Shown here: positions 9,487 to 17,710 of the stretch, piece after piece | Numbering within the stretch: the first letter of the stretch is position 1 | Layout of the letters: each line of letters begins with the position of its first letter | Assembly: GCA_028278225.1 (NCBI GenBank) | Contig: JANQEU010000089.1 | Coordinates: forward strand, 1-64,000 | Direction: 5' to 3' | Source: Cyclobacteriaceae bacterium | GTDB taxonomy: Bacteria > Bacteroidota > Bacteroidia > Cytophagales > Cyclobacteriaceae | Length of the DNA stretch: 64,000 bases | Made by a program: the position numbers and the translations under genes | The notes under the pieces: generated by a model | What the model was told of the DNA's origin: nothing | Database searches by the model: none | What the model saw: only the letters and a program-made list of their open reading frames with translations

Positions 9487-9759
9487 TTATTCTGATAAGT
9501 ATTTCTTTGTCGCTTTTCGGCTTGGAATGATTGTTTTCAAAAATATTTCATTCTTATTCTCCACATAAGGCACCAAATAGGCGTATTGATTTACATTCAC
9601 TATCATAATTTTCTGATGACCAAATTTTTCATGATTGGGATGCTCAACAATATCTATCAGGTTCCCTTCCGAAATCCAGAATATTATCTCTTCAAAAGAT
9701 ATGTTACGTTCTTGTTTAAGTGTCCTATTTTTTTCCGGATTCCAGCTAAAATACTGCAC
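9487..9759 (-). CDS. BrnT-like toxin of a type II toxin-antitoxin pair
   Basis: The protein begins FSWNPEKNRTLKQERNISFE, matching the BrnT opening (WDPxKxxxNxxKHxISFEEA). It continues with a strand-rich core (QKIMIVNVNQYAYLVPYVEN) and ends IIPSRKATKKYL, close to the BrnT C-terminal RxATxxE helix. BrnT proteins are RelE-fold ribonucleases. I chose the GTG at 9759 (V-Q-Y-F-S-W) because homologues start just before the FSW; the only earlier start in the frame is a TTG at 9774, which lies inside the promoter box. The core histidine of the classical KHG motif is replaced here (KQERNIS), so activity is uncertain. Confidence 0.7.
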   Translation of the reverse strand: MQYFSWNPEKNRTLKQERNISFEEIIFWISEGNLIDIVEHPNHEKFGHQKIMIVNVNQYAYLVPYVENKNEIFLKTIIPSRKATKKYLSE

Positions 9760-9762
9760 GTA

Positions 9763-9793
9763 CAAATCTAACAAATTGTGTGCCTTTTGTCAA
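9763..9793 (-). promoter_or_regulatory. Promoter of the toxin-antitoxin pair
   Basis: On the minus strand TTGACA (9793-9788) is followed after 17 bases by TAGATTTG (9770-9763). The latter is an exact match to the Bacteroidota -7 consensus TAnnTTTG, with TTG near -33. The proposed GTG start is only four bases downstream, so the transcript would be leaderless or nearly so. Confidence 0.55.
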
Positions 9794-9892
9794 TCAATTG
9801 TCATCAAAATGGATCAATAGTAGAGATAATCAATATTACTGCCTAATGGAATTTCATCATTTTAATGTATGCTGAAATTTTTGTTAACCACC

Positions 9893-9917
9893 CAACCATT
9901 TTGCAAAAACCTGCGTG
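9893..9917 (+). promoter_or_regulatory. Candidate ECF sigma promoter upstream of the sigma-factor gene
   Basis: CAACCATTT (9893-9901), nine bases, then CTGCGTG (9911-9917). The same two blocks with the same spacing occur at 12589-12613 before the caspase operon. An AACC-type -35 and a CGT-type -10 are characteristic of ECF promoters, and autoregulation is common. The start of translation is about 22-25 bases downstream. Confidence 0.5.
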
Positions 9918-9938
9918 CTGGCTATAACTTGAGGTAAA

Positions 9939-10517
9939 ATACGTGGAAAAATAGAAGAGAAGGCCCTTTATAAGCTGCTGAATTCCTGTCAGAAAGGAAA
10001 CCGGAACAGCCAGGACAGGCTGTACAGGGAATTCTATGCTTATGGAATGGGGATTTGCCTGCGTTATTCGAGAACAAGGGAAGAAGCCATGGAGATTTTG
10101 AATGATGGGTTTGTCAAGATTTTTACCAGGCTACACAAGTACACAAAAGGATTGTCTTTTAAAGGGTGGTTGCGACGGGTAATGATCAACTCAGCGATCG
10201 ACTATTACCGGAGAAATGAAAAGCACTACAACAGCTTGGATATATCACATGCGCAATATCAGTCCTCCAGTAAGGAATCCGCCCTGGATCAGCTGTCAGA
10301 GCAGGAAATTATTGATGCTATCCAGCGATTGCCACCGTCATATCGCATGGTCTTTAACCTGTATGTGATCGAGGGATTCAAGCATGAGGAAATTGCCAAC
10401 CAACTTAATATCAGCATCGGAACCTCAAAATCAAACCTTGCAGTAGCCAGAAATAAACTGCAAAAGATCCTGATAGGAGAAAGAGGTGAGAACATTAAAC
10501 ATGAGCGAAATGGATGA
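9939..10517 (+). CDS. ECF-type RNA polymerase sigma factor
   Basis: The protein has region 2 (LRYSRTREEAMEILNDGFVK, then FKGWLRRVMINSAIDYYRR) and region 4 (RLPPSYRMVFNLYVIEGFKH followed by EEIANQLNISIGTSKSNLAV). The first ATG is at 10047, but this would cut region 2.1 in half. The same frame is open back to 9933 and encodes typical N-terminal sigma sequence (ALYKLLNSCQKGNRNSQDRL, then YREFYAYG). That extension contains no ATG, GTG or TTG. Possible starts are an ATA at 9939 after a GAGG ribosome-binding site, or the GTG at 9942 if one A is missing from the following A-run. The end overlaps the next gene by 17 bases, coupling it to its likely anti-sigma partner. Confidence 0.85.
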   Translation: MRGKIEEKALYKLLNSCQKGNRNSQDRLYREFYAYGMGICLRYSRTREEAMEILNDGFVKIFTRLHKYTKGLSFKGWLRRVMINSAIDYYRRNEKHYNSLDISHAQYQSSSKESALDQLSEQEIIDAIQRLPPSYRMVFNLYVIEGFKHEEIANQLNISIGTSKSNLAVARNKLQKILIGERGENIKHERNG

Positions 10518-11838
10518 TAACAGATTTGATGATATCATAAGAGGAAAGGTCGGGGAATACGAACCTGCGGGATTTGATCCATCCGCATTGGCTGATCTTC
10601 ATCAGAGGGTGGCGGCAGTTACTTCTATCCCATGGTATACGCGTTGGAGAACGGAATTAGTGTGGGGATCAGGATTGATCCTAATGACAATATTGCTCAT
10701 GTGGAGCCAGTGGTATCTGAATACAAATACTATCGACAGACTTAACAGTCAAATTGCTATACTGGAGCGACAGAATGAAGAATTTGATGACCTTAAGAGA
10801 GAGGTTGCAACCTTGCGAAATATCCCGGTGGTCGCTGATACAATACGACAAATAGAAGTCAGATACCAGGATTCTCCATTGCTCGCATCACTTTCCGGCC
10901 GGGTAAAACAACTGGAAGCGCAAAAAATAAGATCAATCAATGACAAAATCATATACCTGGGTGAAACGAATCAAATTCCGGCAGATGTACTGGTGATGCT
11001 TGGGAGAGAGGGATTGCTGCACAATGAGGAAGGAGGATCGTACCTGGTACTCTCGAAGTGGGATTTGATAACCCTGGAAAGAAAAATGGGATGGGATCAA
11101 AGCAGTCCTGAGGTTTCATTGTATTATCCGTTTTCCAAAGAGCAATTGGGTGATGAAGAAGGAAGAAAACCAATATTGATTGACGCCGAAACATTGAAAG
11201 ATCTTGACAAACACTACAGTAAAGGCATCGGGGTCAGGTTAGGTCCGTCCGCTGAATTTCAATTTGGAGACTATGATCTGGGAACAAATGAACCGGGAAT
11301 AAACCTGGGCCTCATGGCAGATTTGATCATGTCACCGTCATTTAGTATTGAAACCGGAGTCAAATATGGTCAGCGGCTGATTGAAATTTCCGATCCTGAG
11401 GAGTTTGATAAGCGTGATTTTCCAGATCAAAATGAATACGACGGAGACCTTGATCGCATTGAAATCGATACGCGATTCCTGGAGTTTCCGGTAATGGCGA
11501 AATACAGAACCCCATTGAATCGCCCTAATCTCAACATGTCACTGGGTATTGGATTTTCATCTTATCTGTTCTGGAAACAGGATTTTGAGTACACCTACAA
11601 CAATGTTGCATTCAATGAAACATCGCTGGATGGCGTTCGTTCGGATCAGCCGCAAAAAGGCGTGCATATCTATCCTGGCAACATCAATTTTGAAATCGGA
11701 ATCAACAAACAATTGAAAGAAAGGAAATCGGTCCAGACTTTACTATTCTATCAGCATGGTGTCTGGGATGTCGGGATAGAAAAGATGAGTCCTAATTTCT
11801 TCGGGTTGAGGGGTATCTATTGGTTTACGGTAAGATAA
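10501..11838 (+). CDS. Trans-envelope anti-sigma-like protein with coiled coil and C-terminal beta-barrel
   Basis: The chosen ATG at 10501 gives 445 residues. The first 48 are soluble and acidic (MSEMDDNRFDDIIRGKVGEY, EPAGFDPSALADL), like short Bacteroidota anti-sigma tails. A transmembrane helix (LVWGSGLILMTILLMW) follows at about 53-68. A heptad-rich coiled coil covers about 75-145 (TIDRLNSQIAILERQNEEF). The last 200 residues look like an outer-membrane beta-barrel (GIGVRLGPSAEFQFGDYD, INLGLMADLIMS, FFGLRGIYWFTVR at the end). The gene overlaps the sigma gene, so the likely role is to hold the sigma factor and sense the envelope. How the barrel is placed in the outer membrane while the N-terminus spans the inner membrane is unclear. 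Confidence 0.75.
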   Translation: MSEMDDNRFDDIIRGKVGEYEPAGFDPSALADLHQRVAAVTSIPWYTRWRTELVWGSGLILMTILLMWSQWYLNTNTIDRLNSQIAILERQNEEFDDLKREVATLRNIPVVADTIRQIEVRYQDSPLLASLSGRVKQLEAQKIRSINDKIIYLGETNQIPADVLVMLGREGLLHNEEGGSYLVLSKWDLITLERKMGWDQSSPEVSLYYPFSKEQLGDEEGRKPILIDAETLKDLDKHYSKGIGVRLGPSAEFQFGDYDLGTNEPGINLGLMADLIMSPSFSIETGVKYGQRLIEISDPEEFDKRDFPDQNEYDGDLDRIEIDTRFLEFPVMAKYRTPLNRPNLNMSLGIGFSSYLFWKQDFEYTYNNVAFNETSLDGVRSDQPQKGVHIYPGNINFEIGINKQLKERKSVQTLLFYQHGVWDVGIEKMSPNFFGLRGIYWFTVR

Positions 11839-11890
11839 AAGGCGGGAGTTTGTTTTAGATACCAGACCGTTTTTCATTACATTTGTTTAC

Positions 11891-12517
11891 ATGGCGAAGG
11901 AGTACAGAATTTCCAATACTGATAAACCCTTTGATGACATAAGTGTTCTCGAACCTGAAGCGACATATTCATATGCTGACTATATGAAGTGGAATTTCGC
12001 TGAGCGGATTGAGCTCATCAAAGGAAAGCTTTTTAAAATGTCTCCTGCGCCGAAGCGTGTACACCAGGAGATAAGCCTTGCCCTGGCGATGGAAATTGGC
12101 ATTTTTCTAAAGGGTGGGAAATGTAAAGTCTACAATGCTCCCTTCGACGTGAGGTTACCAAAGGAAAAAGGCCTTTCGGACAAAGAGACGGATACCGTAG
12201 TTCAGCCAGATGTCTGTGTGGTATGTGATGAATCCAAATTGGATGAAAGAGGTTGTGTTGGAGCACCGGACCTGATCATTGAGGTCCTTTCCGCATCTAC
12301 TGCCTCGAAAGATCTCACGAATAAATTCAATCTTTACGAAGAGCATGGTGTGAAGGGATACTGGATAGTACATCCAACTGAAAAAGTAGTCGAAGTTTTT
12401 ACACTTGATGCAAACGGAAGATATCGTTCTGAAGGGAAATTTGGAAGAGAATCCGCTATCGAGCCACGTACCCTGCAAGGTCTCACTATTCACTTGACGG
12501 AGATATTCCCGGATTGA
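11891..12517 (+). CDS. Uma2 family (DUF820) PD-(D/E)XK nuclease-fold protein
   Basis: The 208-residue protein has the Uma2 hallmarks: RIELIKGKLFKMSPAPKRVH near residue 37-57, VVQPDVCVVCDESKL near 102-116 (the PD of the fold), and the core APDLIIEVLSASTASKDLTN with the catalytic-type E, followed by KFNLYEEHGVKGYWIVHP. Uma2 proteins are common in Cytophagales and cyanobacteria; their biological role is not settled. It sits between the sigma module and the caspase operon but has its own 50-base leader. Confidence 0.9.
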   Translation: MAKEYRISNTDKPFDDISVLEPEATYSYADYMKWNFAERIELIKGKLFKMSPAPKRVHQEISLALAMEIGIFLKGGKCKVYNAPFDVRLPKEKGLSDKETDTVVQPDVCVVCDESKLDERGCVGAPDLIIEVLSASTASKDLTNKFNLYEEHGVKGYWIVHPTEKVVEVFTLDANGRYRSEGKFGRESAIEPRTLQGLTIHLTEIFPD

Positions 12518-12588
12518 CTTCTATTATCATTCCAGCCACTTAAAAAATATCCCATAAGTTGGTTTGTAAAAAAATATTCTACTCGAAC

Positions 12589-12613
12589 CAACCATTTCCA
12601 AGATCACTGCGTG
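12589..12613 (+). promoter_or_regulatory. Candidate ECF sigma promoter upstream of the beta-barrel/caspase operon
   Basis: CAACCATTT (12589-12597) and CTGCGTG (12607-12613) repeat both blocks and the 18-bp offset of the element before the sigma gene at 9893. The spacer is different, which argues against a simple duplication. The ATG of the operon is 20 bases downstream. Confidence 0.5.
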
Positions 12614-12632
12614 AAGGTTGAAAGACCAGCAA

Positions 12633-13370
12633 ATGCGCGGAGGCATTATCATCATTTTTCTGATTTCATTGATCACGGTTGCCAATGCACAGAGATCACA
12701 TGTGCTGGAGTTGCGCGGCGGGTACTACACCAACTTCGGGGTGTCATTTTATGATTACTATGACCCCGATAGTGCGAGACAAAATTTTGAATGGGATCAA
12801 CACTTTAACAGTGAGTATTTAGGGATTGCATGGCGATTTCCAATAAATGCATATTTGGAATTAGGCCTGGGATATAATCATTCAATAACAGCCAAATCAG
12901 AAATAATTGAAGCGGAATCCCTGTATTATGGATATGATGATGTGCCGGTAGTGGGGGCGTCCGGGGAATTACTTTACGCCGGAACTACGGTTCTGAAATC
13001 AAGATACCAGGAGTTTTTGGTAAATCTGCGAATCAATCACCTGATACGTTCAGAGAAAGTGCAGTTCTACCTGGTGTTCAGTCATGGCTTTATCGTTGCA
13101 GACAATCTTCATGATGCTCAAAACATTTTTCAAACGGCCGATTCGGATCTCCGGTCCGACCTGGAGGGAACATATATCAGAAGGGACTATCGCGGAACGT
13201 TCAGTTACGGTTTCGGATTGGATTATCCGCTCCGGAATGGTGTAAAAATCAATTTGATTGATGCCAGGGGTACGGTTATTAAAGATTATGAGGAATCCAA
13301 AATATTAATATCCAAATACGGTATTAATGTTAGTACAGGAATTTCATATCATTTCAGGAGAAGAAGATGA
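12633..13370 (+). CDS. Exported beta-barrel-like protein, first gene of the caspase operon
   Basis: I chose the ATG at 12633 because it starts a signal peptide (MRGGIIIIFLISLITVANA, cut before Q); an upstream TTG at 12618 is possible. The 245-residue product has alternating strands such as YLELGLGYNHSITAK, YQEFLVNLRINHLI and GTFSYGFGLDYPLRNG, ending GINVSTGISYHFRRRR, which fits an 8- to 10-strand outer-membrane barrel. I do not recognise a named family. It overlaps the next gene by four bases (ATGA), so the barrel and the caspase-like protein are made together. Confidence 0.75.
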   Translation: MRGGIIIIFLISLITVANAQRSHVLELRGGYYTNFGVSFYDYYDPDSARQNFEWDQHFNSEYLGIAWRFPINAYLELGLGYNHSITAKSEIIEAESLYYGYDDVPVVGASGELLYAGTTVLKSRYQEFLVNLRINHLIRSEKVQFYLVFSHGFIVADNLHDAQNIFQTADSDLRSDLEGTYIRRDYRGTFSYGFGLDYPLRNGVKINLIDARGTVIKDYEESKILISKYGINVSTGISYHFRRRR

Positions 13371-15364
13371 AAAAAATACTTGTCGTAATACTGTTGGGTA
13401 TCTCAATCATAGTATCGGCACAGATACACCAGGAAATTCATCTGGGTATTCACCGTACTGAGAAAGCCCGGTTCCACCCGAATAGTGATTTGATTGCATT
13501 TACCGTTGATAAGAGAGTGAAATTATATCGTTCAGGAATTCACATGGCTACCTTAAATTCCAGGGATAGCAGGGCGAAGGATATTGATTTTGACCTGGAG
13601 GGTAATAGTTTATTAGTAGGACATAAAAATGGTGAGCTGGCCATTTGGGATGTGAAAGATCATCTTCTCAAATTCCGATTCAATACTCAATCAGGTTTAA
13701 TCGGATCTCGATTTCTCCATTCGTCCGAGAAGATAGTAGTGGCTACTCATTTTCAATTATCGTTCTGGAATCTACAGGGAGAATTATTATCCGAGATACC
13801 AAACTATGGTCAGTCTTATTTCGCTTTGTGTTCCAGTAAAGACGGTAACTATGTTGTAGTTGGAGGATCCTCGGAGTATGCGCAGCTCTATAATTCGGAT
13901 GGAGAATTTTTAAAGGAGATTTTGATACGTGATTTTGAGGTAAACGCTCTTGCCATCAATCCTGATAAGACTCGATTGGTAATCGGGAACTCGCGAGGAC
14001 ATGTGGATCTGTACAATCTTGAAACAGGTCATCATATCAGTAATCTGATAAATGTAAATGGACCGGTTAATTCATTAGAGTTCAGCAATGATGGTAATTA
14101 CATCGCTGTCGGAGCTGAATCCCTTTATATCATCTCCTTAACAAATGATCGGCACAATATGGTGTTCAGGCGAGGCTATGGAGATGTGCTTAGTCTGAGC
14201 TTTAGTCCTGATGGTAAAGAGATTGCTGTTGTAGAAGATCTGTCTCCTTATGGGAAGATATTTGACATCACAGATCTCAATATTCCCTCAGTTTTGAGAT
14301 TCAGGGATAATAAGGACAACATAGCCCCTCAGATCTACATATCAAATCCACCAAAAATTGTAAATGAAAGAATTAACTACTCAAGGGATTTGATCCCAAT
14401 AACCGGATCAGTATTCGATGATTATGGAGTAAGGGCATTAAGAATTAATGGGATTCAAACACCTGTAAAAGAAAATGGGAAGTTCATAATCAATTTACCA
14501 TTAACCATGGGTGAAAATGCAGTTTCCCTGGAAGCATTGGATATCAACGGAAATATTTCTGCTAAAAGGTTTGTCGTAATCCGGAAAGCAGATGCTGACC
14601 GGTATGACGCTTCAGTTGCAAAGAACTACTTATTTGCCGTAGGTATAGACGATTATTATTATTGGCCTGAGCTCAATAATGCAGTAAAAGATGTCAATGA
14701 TCTGGCCAGTGTGCTTCTGGAGCAGTACAATTTCGGATTTTCAGATATCACTATTATCAAGAATGAACAGGCTACTCAACGCAATATTTTGGAGGGCTTG
14801 AGAAGTATGATTGAGAAGGTAACACCTCATGACAACATAATCATCTATTTTTCAGGTCATGGGTATTTCGATGAACTTTTGAATGAGGGTTATTGGATAC
14901 CTGCGGATGCCGAAGATGGCAATCAGGCGGATTACCTTGCCAATTCCTCGATCCTGAAGGTTTTGGAAAACATTAATTCACAACACAGTCTATTAATTGC
15001 TGATGCCTGTTTTAGTGGTTCGCTTTTTTCAAACTCGAGAGGAGGTGGAGAGAATCCGTACATTAGCCAGGTCGAAAAATACCGGTCACGATGGGGGATA
15101 GCCTCAGGCAGATTGGAGGCAGTTTCCGATGGAATGTTGGGCCAGAATAGTCCTTTTGCCGCCACCCTGATAGGGTATTTAATTGAGAATAAGAGAGAGG
15201 AGTTTGCCGTATCAGAACTGGTGCAATATGTGAAAATGAATGTACCGGGTCAGTCAGGTCAGACGCCGATAGGAGGTCCGCTGAGACTTGAAGATGACGA
15301 GGGCGGAGAATTCGTATTCAGAAGGGGGAAATCCGGAACAGCGCAATTGAACAAAACCAACTGA
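13367..15364 (+). CDS. Exported WD40-repeat protein with C-terminal caspase (peptidase C14) domain
   Basis: The 665-residue protein has a signal peptide (MKKILVVILLGISIIVSAQ). WD40-like propeller blades follow at about 25-310 (NSLLVGHKNGELAIWDVKDH, RLVIGNSRGHVDLYNLETG). An Ig-like domain lies at about 320-405, and a caspase-like peptidase at about 415-650. The catalytic pair is present: His498 in SGHGY and Cys548 in DACFSGS. Caspase-like peptidases of this group usually cut after basic or acidic residues and can drive cell death or zymogen processing. The export signal puts this one outside the cytoplasm. It is coupled to the barrel gene upstream and may be under ECF control. Confidence 0.9.
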   Translation: MKKILVVILLGISIIVSAQIHQEIHLGIHRTEKARFHPNSDLIAFTVDKRVKLYRSGIHMATLNSRDSRAKDIDFDLEGNSLLVGHKNGELAIWDVKDHLLKFRFNTQSGLIGSRFLHSSEKIVVATHFQLSFWNLQGELLSEIPNYGQSYFALCSSKDGNYVVVGGSSEYAQLYNSDGEFLKEILIRDFEVNALAINPDKTRLVIGNSRGHVDLYNLETGHHISNLINVNGPVNSLEFSNDGNYIAVGAESLYIISLTNDRHNMVFRRGYGDVLSLSFSPDGKEIAVVEDLSPYGKIFDITDLNIPSVLRFRDNKDNIAPQIYISNPPKIVNERINYSRDLIPITGSVFDDYGVRALRINGIQTPVKENGKFIINLPLTMGENAVSLEALDINGNISAKRFVVIRKADADRYDASVAKNYLFAVGIDDYYYWPELNNAVKDVNDLASVLLEQYNFGFSDITIIKNEQATQRNILEGLRSMIEKVTPHDNIIIYFSGHGYFDELLNEGYWIPADAEDGNQADYLANSSILKVLENINSQHSLLIADACFSGSLFSNSRGGGENPYISQVEKYRSRWGIASGRLEAVSDGMLGQNSPFAATLIGYLIENKREEFAVSELVQYVKMNVPGQSGQTPIGGPLRLEDDEGGEFVFRRGKSGTAQLNKTN

Positions 15365-15518
15365 TAGTGACCTTATTGCTGCTTACCCCAAAAATGGCCT
15401 AAATGGTCAGTTTCCTGAAACACAAATCATCTGCTGATAATCCCGGTTTATAACCTGAGAAAAACACTTTTCATTTCTCTACGTAAATACATGTACCTAC
15501 ATATATTTAGAGGACAAA

Positions 15519-16229
15519 ATGAAAACTATACTGCATAAGGCAAATACCAGAGGCCACGCCAATCACGGGTGGCTGGATACCCATCATAGTTTCAGTTTCG
15601 CCGGATATTACGACCCGGAGCGCATGAACTTTGGCGCGCTTCGGGTACTCAACGATGATGTTGTGGTGGAAGGCAGAGGATTCGGCACGCACCCGCACGA
15701 CAATATGGAGATCATTTCCATCCCATTATCCGGTGATCTGGAACATAAAGACAGTATGGGAAACACTACTGTTATCAGAGAAGGGGATGTGCAGGTGATG
15801 AGTGCGGGAACAGGGATCCTGCACAGTGAGTTTAACAAAAACCATGACAAGGAAGTGAGGTTTCTTCAAATCTGGGTGATCCCAAATGAAAGAAATGTCA
15901 CACCCAGATACGATCAGATATCAATTCGGGATGTGGCTCGAAAGAATGAATTCTATCAAATTCTTTCTTCCGATCAGGATGATCAGGGTGTTTGGATCTA
16001 TCAAAATGCGTGGTTTCATCTGGGTGATTTTGAAAAAGGGATGAAACAAAGCTATGAAGTGAAGTTGCGGACGAACGGTGTTTACATCTTTGTTCTGGAA
16101 GGTGAATTGGCTATCAACGGACAAATACTTTTCAAAAGGGATGGACTTGGTGTTTGGGACACGGATATACTGGATGTGGAAGCAAAGGAAGACACAAAGC
16201 TATTGTTGATGGAAGTACCGATGACCTAG
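15519..16229 (+). CDS. Pirin family protein (YhaK/YhhW type)
   Basis: The 236-residue protein shows the pirin bicupin pattern: RGHANHGWLDTHHSFSFAGY, then GRGFGTHPHDNMEIISIPLS with the metal-binding HPHDNME, GDVQVMSAGTGILHSEFN, and LQIWVIPNERNVTPRYDQ. The N-terminal cupin carries the metal-binding His and Glu residues. Relatives include E. coli YhhW, a quercetinase. It is probably cytoplasmic, since no signal is seen. A ribosome-binding site (AGAGGA) lies nine bases upstream. Confidence 0.93.
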   Translation: MKTILHKANTRGHANHGWLDTHHSFSFAGYYDPERMNFGALRVLNDDVVVEGRGFGTHPHDNMEIISIPLSGDLEHKDSMGNTTVIREGDVQVMSAGTGILHSEFNKNHDKEVRFLQIWVIPNERNVTPRYDQISIRDVARKNEFYQILSSDQDDQGVWIYQNAWFHLGDFEKGMKQSYEVKLRTNGVYIFVLEGELAINGQILFKRDGLGVWDTDILDVEAKEDTKLLLMEVPMT

Positions 16230-16274
16230 TCGCGTGAATGACTGTCTGGAGGCAGTTTTATGAATTGATTGACC

Positions 16275-16790
16275 TTACCAGTCGGGCCGGATGTTTTCAA
16301 GTTGTACCTCGGCTCTTTTAAAGACAGCATGCATCGGAAATCTTCCGCCCATAAATCCACGGTATTTCCTCCCAAAGAATGTCAATTCGTTTTCATTAAT
16401 GTATCCAAACCAGTATTCATACCCTTGCTGGACATTTACAAATGACTCTATTCTTAGTACACTGTCTTTTACAATGGTGTAGTATGATTTCTGACCCTGG
16501 GCCATATCCTTTCTCGATTCTCTTGCTTCAAGGTTGTTGAAATCAACACTGTCTGACATCAAAACCGGTGCGCTGATATAAACCTGGCCCTCCGGAAAAA
16601 ACCGGAGAAAGGTTGAAAATGATCTACCATCTTCAATTGTGTATTCTGAAACATACACCGACTCGAAAATGGGCCTGGCAACTTCTATCGATTTCAAATC
16701 CCCTGTCTTTTTGGAAGTTCTGTAGTGATTGGGCCGGTAGAAGCAGCCCAGAAGGATTGTGCCGGTAAGTATTATAACGCAGTACTTCAT
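16275..16790 (-). CDS. Hypothetical lipoprotein
   Basis: Starting at the ATG at 16790 gives MKYCVIILTGTILLGCF, a lipoprotein signal with the lipobox LLGC. The mature part of about 155 residues contains LRFFPEGQVYISAPVLMSD and YWFGYINENELTFFGRKYRG, which read as beta strands. I do not recognise the family. It follows the gene at 16799 by eight bases, so they form an operon. Confidence 0.7.
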   Translation of the reverse strand: MKYCVIILTGTILLGCFYRPNHYRTSKKTGDLKSIEVARPIFESVYVSEYTIEDGRSFSTFLRFFPEGQVYISAPVLMSDSVDFNNLEARESRKDMAQGQKSYYTIVKDSVLRIESFVNVQQGYEYWFGYINENELTFFGRKYRGFMGGRFPMHAVFKRAEVQLENIRPDW

Positions 16791-16798
16791 CGCCAATT

Positions 16799-17710
16799 TC
16801 AATTTATAACAGAATTTCCCGCTTGAAATGATATTGCCGCATTGCTATAATTAAACAAAGGGGTCCACCTGCCATAACCGTGGATCACGTCCTGGGAAAA
16901 GCTATGTATTCTGCCGGTCGAATTCACAATCCCCTTATACCGGAAAGGTAACATGTTCTTTGACTCCAGCCTGAAAAATGTTTGTCCGTTATTATACCGT
17001 CTTTGCTCACTGTTTCGAAAATACATAAACCTCCCCGGATCAATCGGATAACTCGCTCTTGGGATACCCATAAATACAGGTTGACCTGTGAAGACTTCCG
17101 TGCCAAAAGTCAGGTTGGTATCCCTGTCAATATATAACGAAAGCATTCCCCCTCCTGTCCACCATCTATCATCATTATCTCCTAGAAAGTAGATCACATC
17201 ATTGTATATGGTCAATGCCGTAAAATCGCGGTACTTGATGTTTACCGAGCCCACTCTTTGATTCCTGTTTCGAGCCAGGCCTCCATTAAATACCAGGTTT
17301 TGACTATACGTTATAGCATTTTCGTAAGTGTTCTCCAACCCGTTTTCGGTCATGGCATTAAATTGGTACAGAGGTGTTGACCTCCCTGTGGTACCGTCTA
17401 TGCCGCATGTTATCGAGGGAATAAAAACAAAGTCCAATTGGAAACTATTTCGGCGTGTAGATCCCATGGCTGTGCCAAGTCCACCATTGTAGAGATTGAT
17501 AACCAAACTGGAGTTTGCGTGAAAAGCACCCAGGCCTGAGGTGCCTATTTTCTCGGATATGCCATAGGCAGTATTTAGCTGGAACCAATTATGGTTTCCG
17601 GTACCCAGGAAAATGCTGGTGGACAATCTCAGAGTACTGGAGACCTGGGCGAGAGTGGAAACCATCACTACTGCAATAAATACCAAACTTAAACCCAGTT
17701 TACGAAACAT
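16799..17710 (-). CDS. Exported beta-rich protein of unknown function
   Basis: The 303-residue protein has a signal peptide (MFRKLGLSLVFIAVVMVSTLAQ) and an extended strand-rich body. The stretch VNIKYRDFTALTIYNDVIYF followed by LGDNDDRWWTGGGMLSLYID and FGTEVFTGQP resembles what I remember of polymorphic toxin type 23 domains, in which a GDGxDRxRT-like segment precedes a VFTG strand. That likeness is from memory and weak. An outer-membrane or surface protein is an equal alternative. It overlaps a broken zinc-ribbon gene upstream by 11 bases and is followed by a lipoprotein gene. Confidence 0.6.
   Translation of the reverse strand: MFRKLGLSLVFIAVVMVSTLAQVSSTLRLSTSIFLGTGNHNWFQLNTAYGISEKIGTSGLGAFHANSSLVINLYNGGLGTAMGSTRRNSFQLDFVFIPSITCGIDGTTGRSTPLYQFNAMTENGLENTYENAITYSQNLVFNGGLARNRNQRVGSVNIKYRDFTALTIYNDVIYFLGDNDDRWWTGGGMLSLYIDRDTNLTFGTEVFTGQPVFMGIPRASYPIDPGRFMYFRNSEQRRYNNGQTFFRLESKNMLPFRYKGIVNSTGRIHSFSQDVIHGYGRWTPLFNYSNAAISFQAGNSVIN

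Noticed and set aside
12559-12591. TTGGTTTG ... CGAACCAA inverted repeat after the Uma2 gene
   Set aside because: It has one mismatch, a 17-base loop and no T-run. It is too weak to call a terminator, and its right arm overlaps the proposed ECF promoter.
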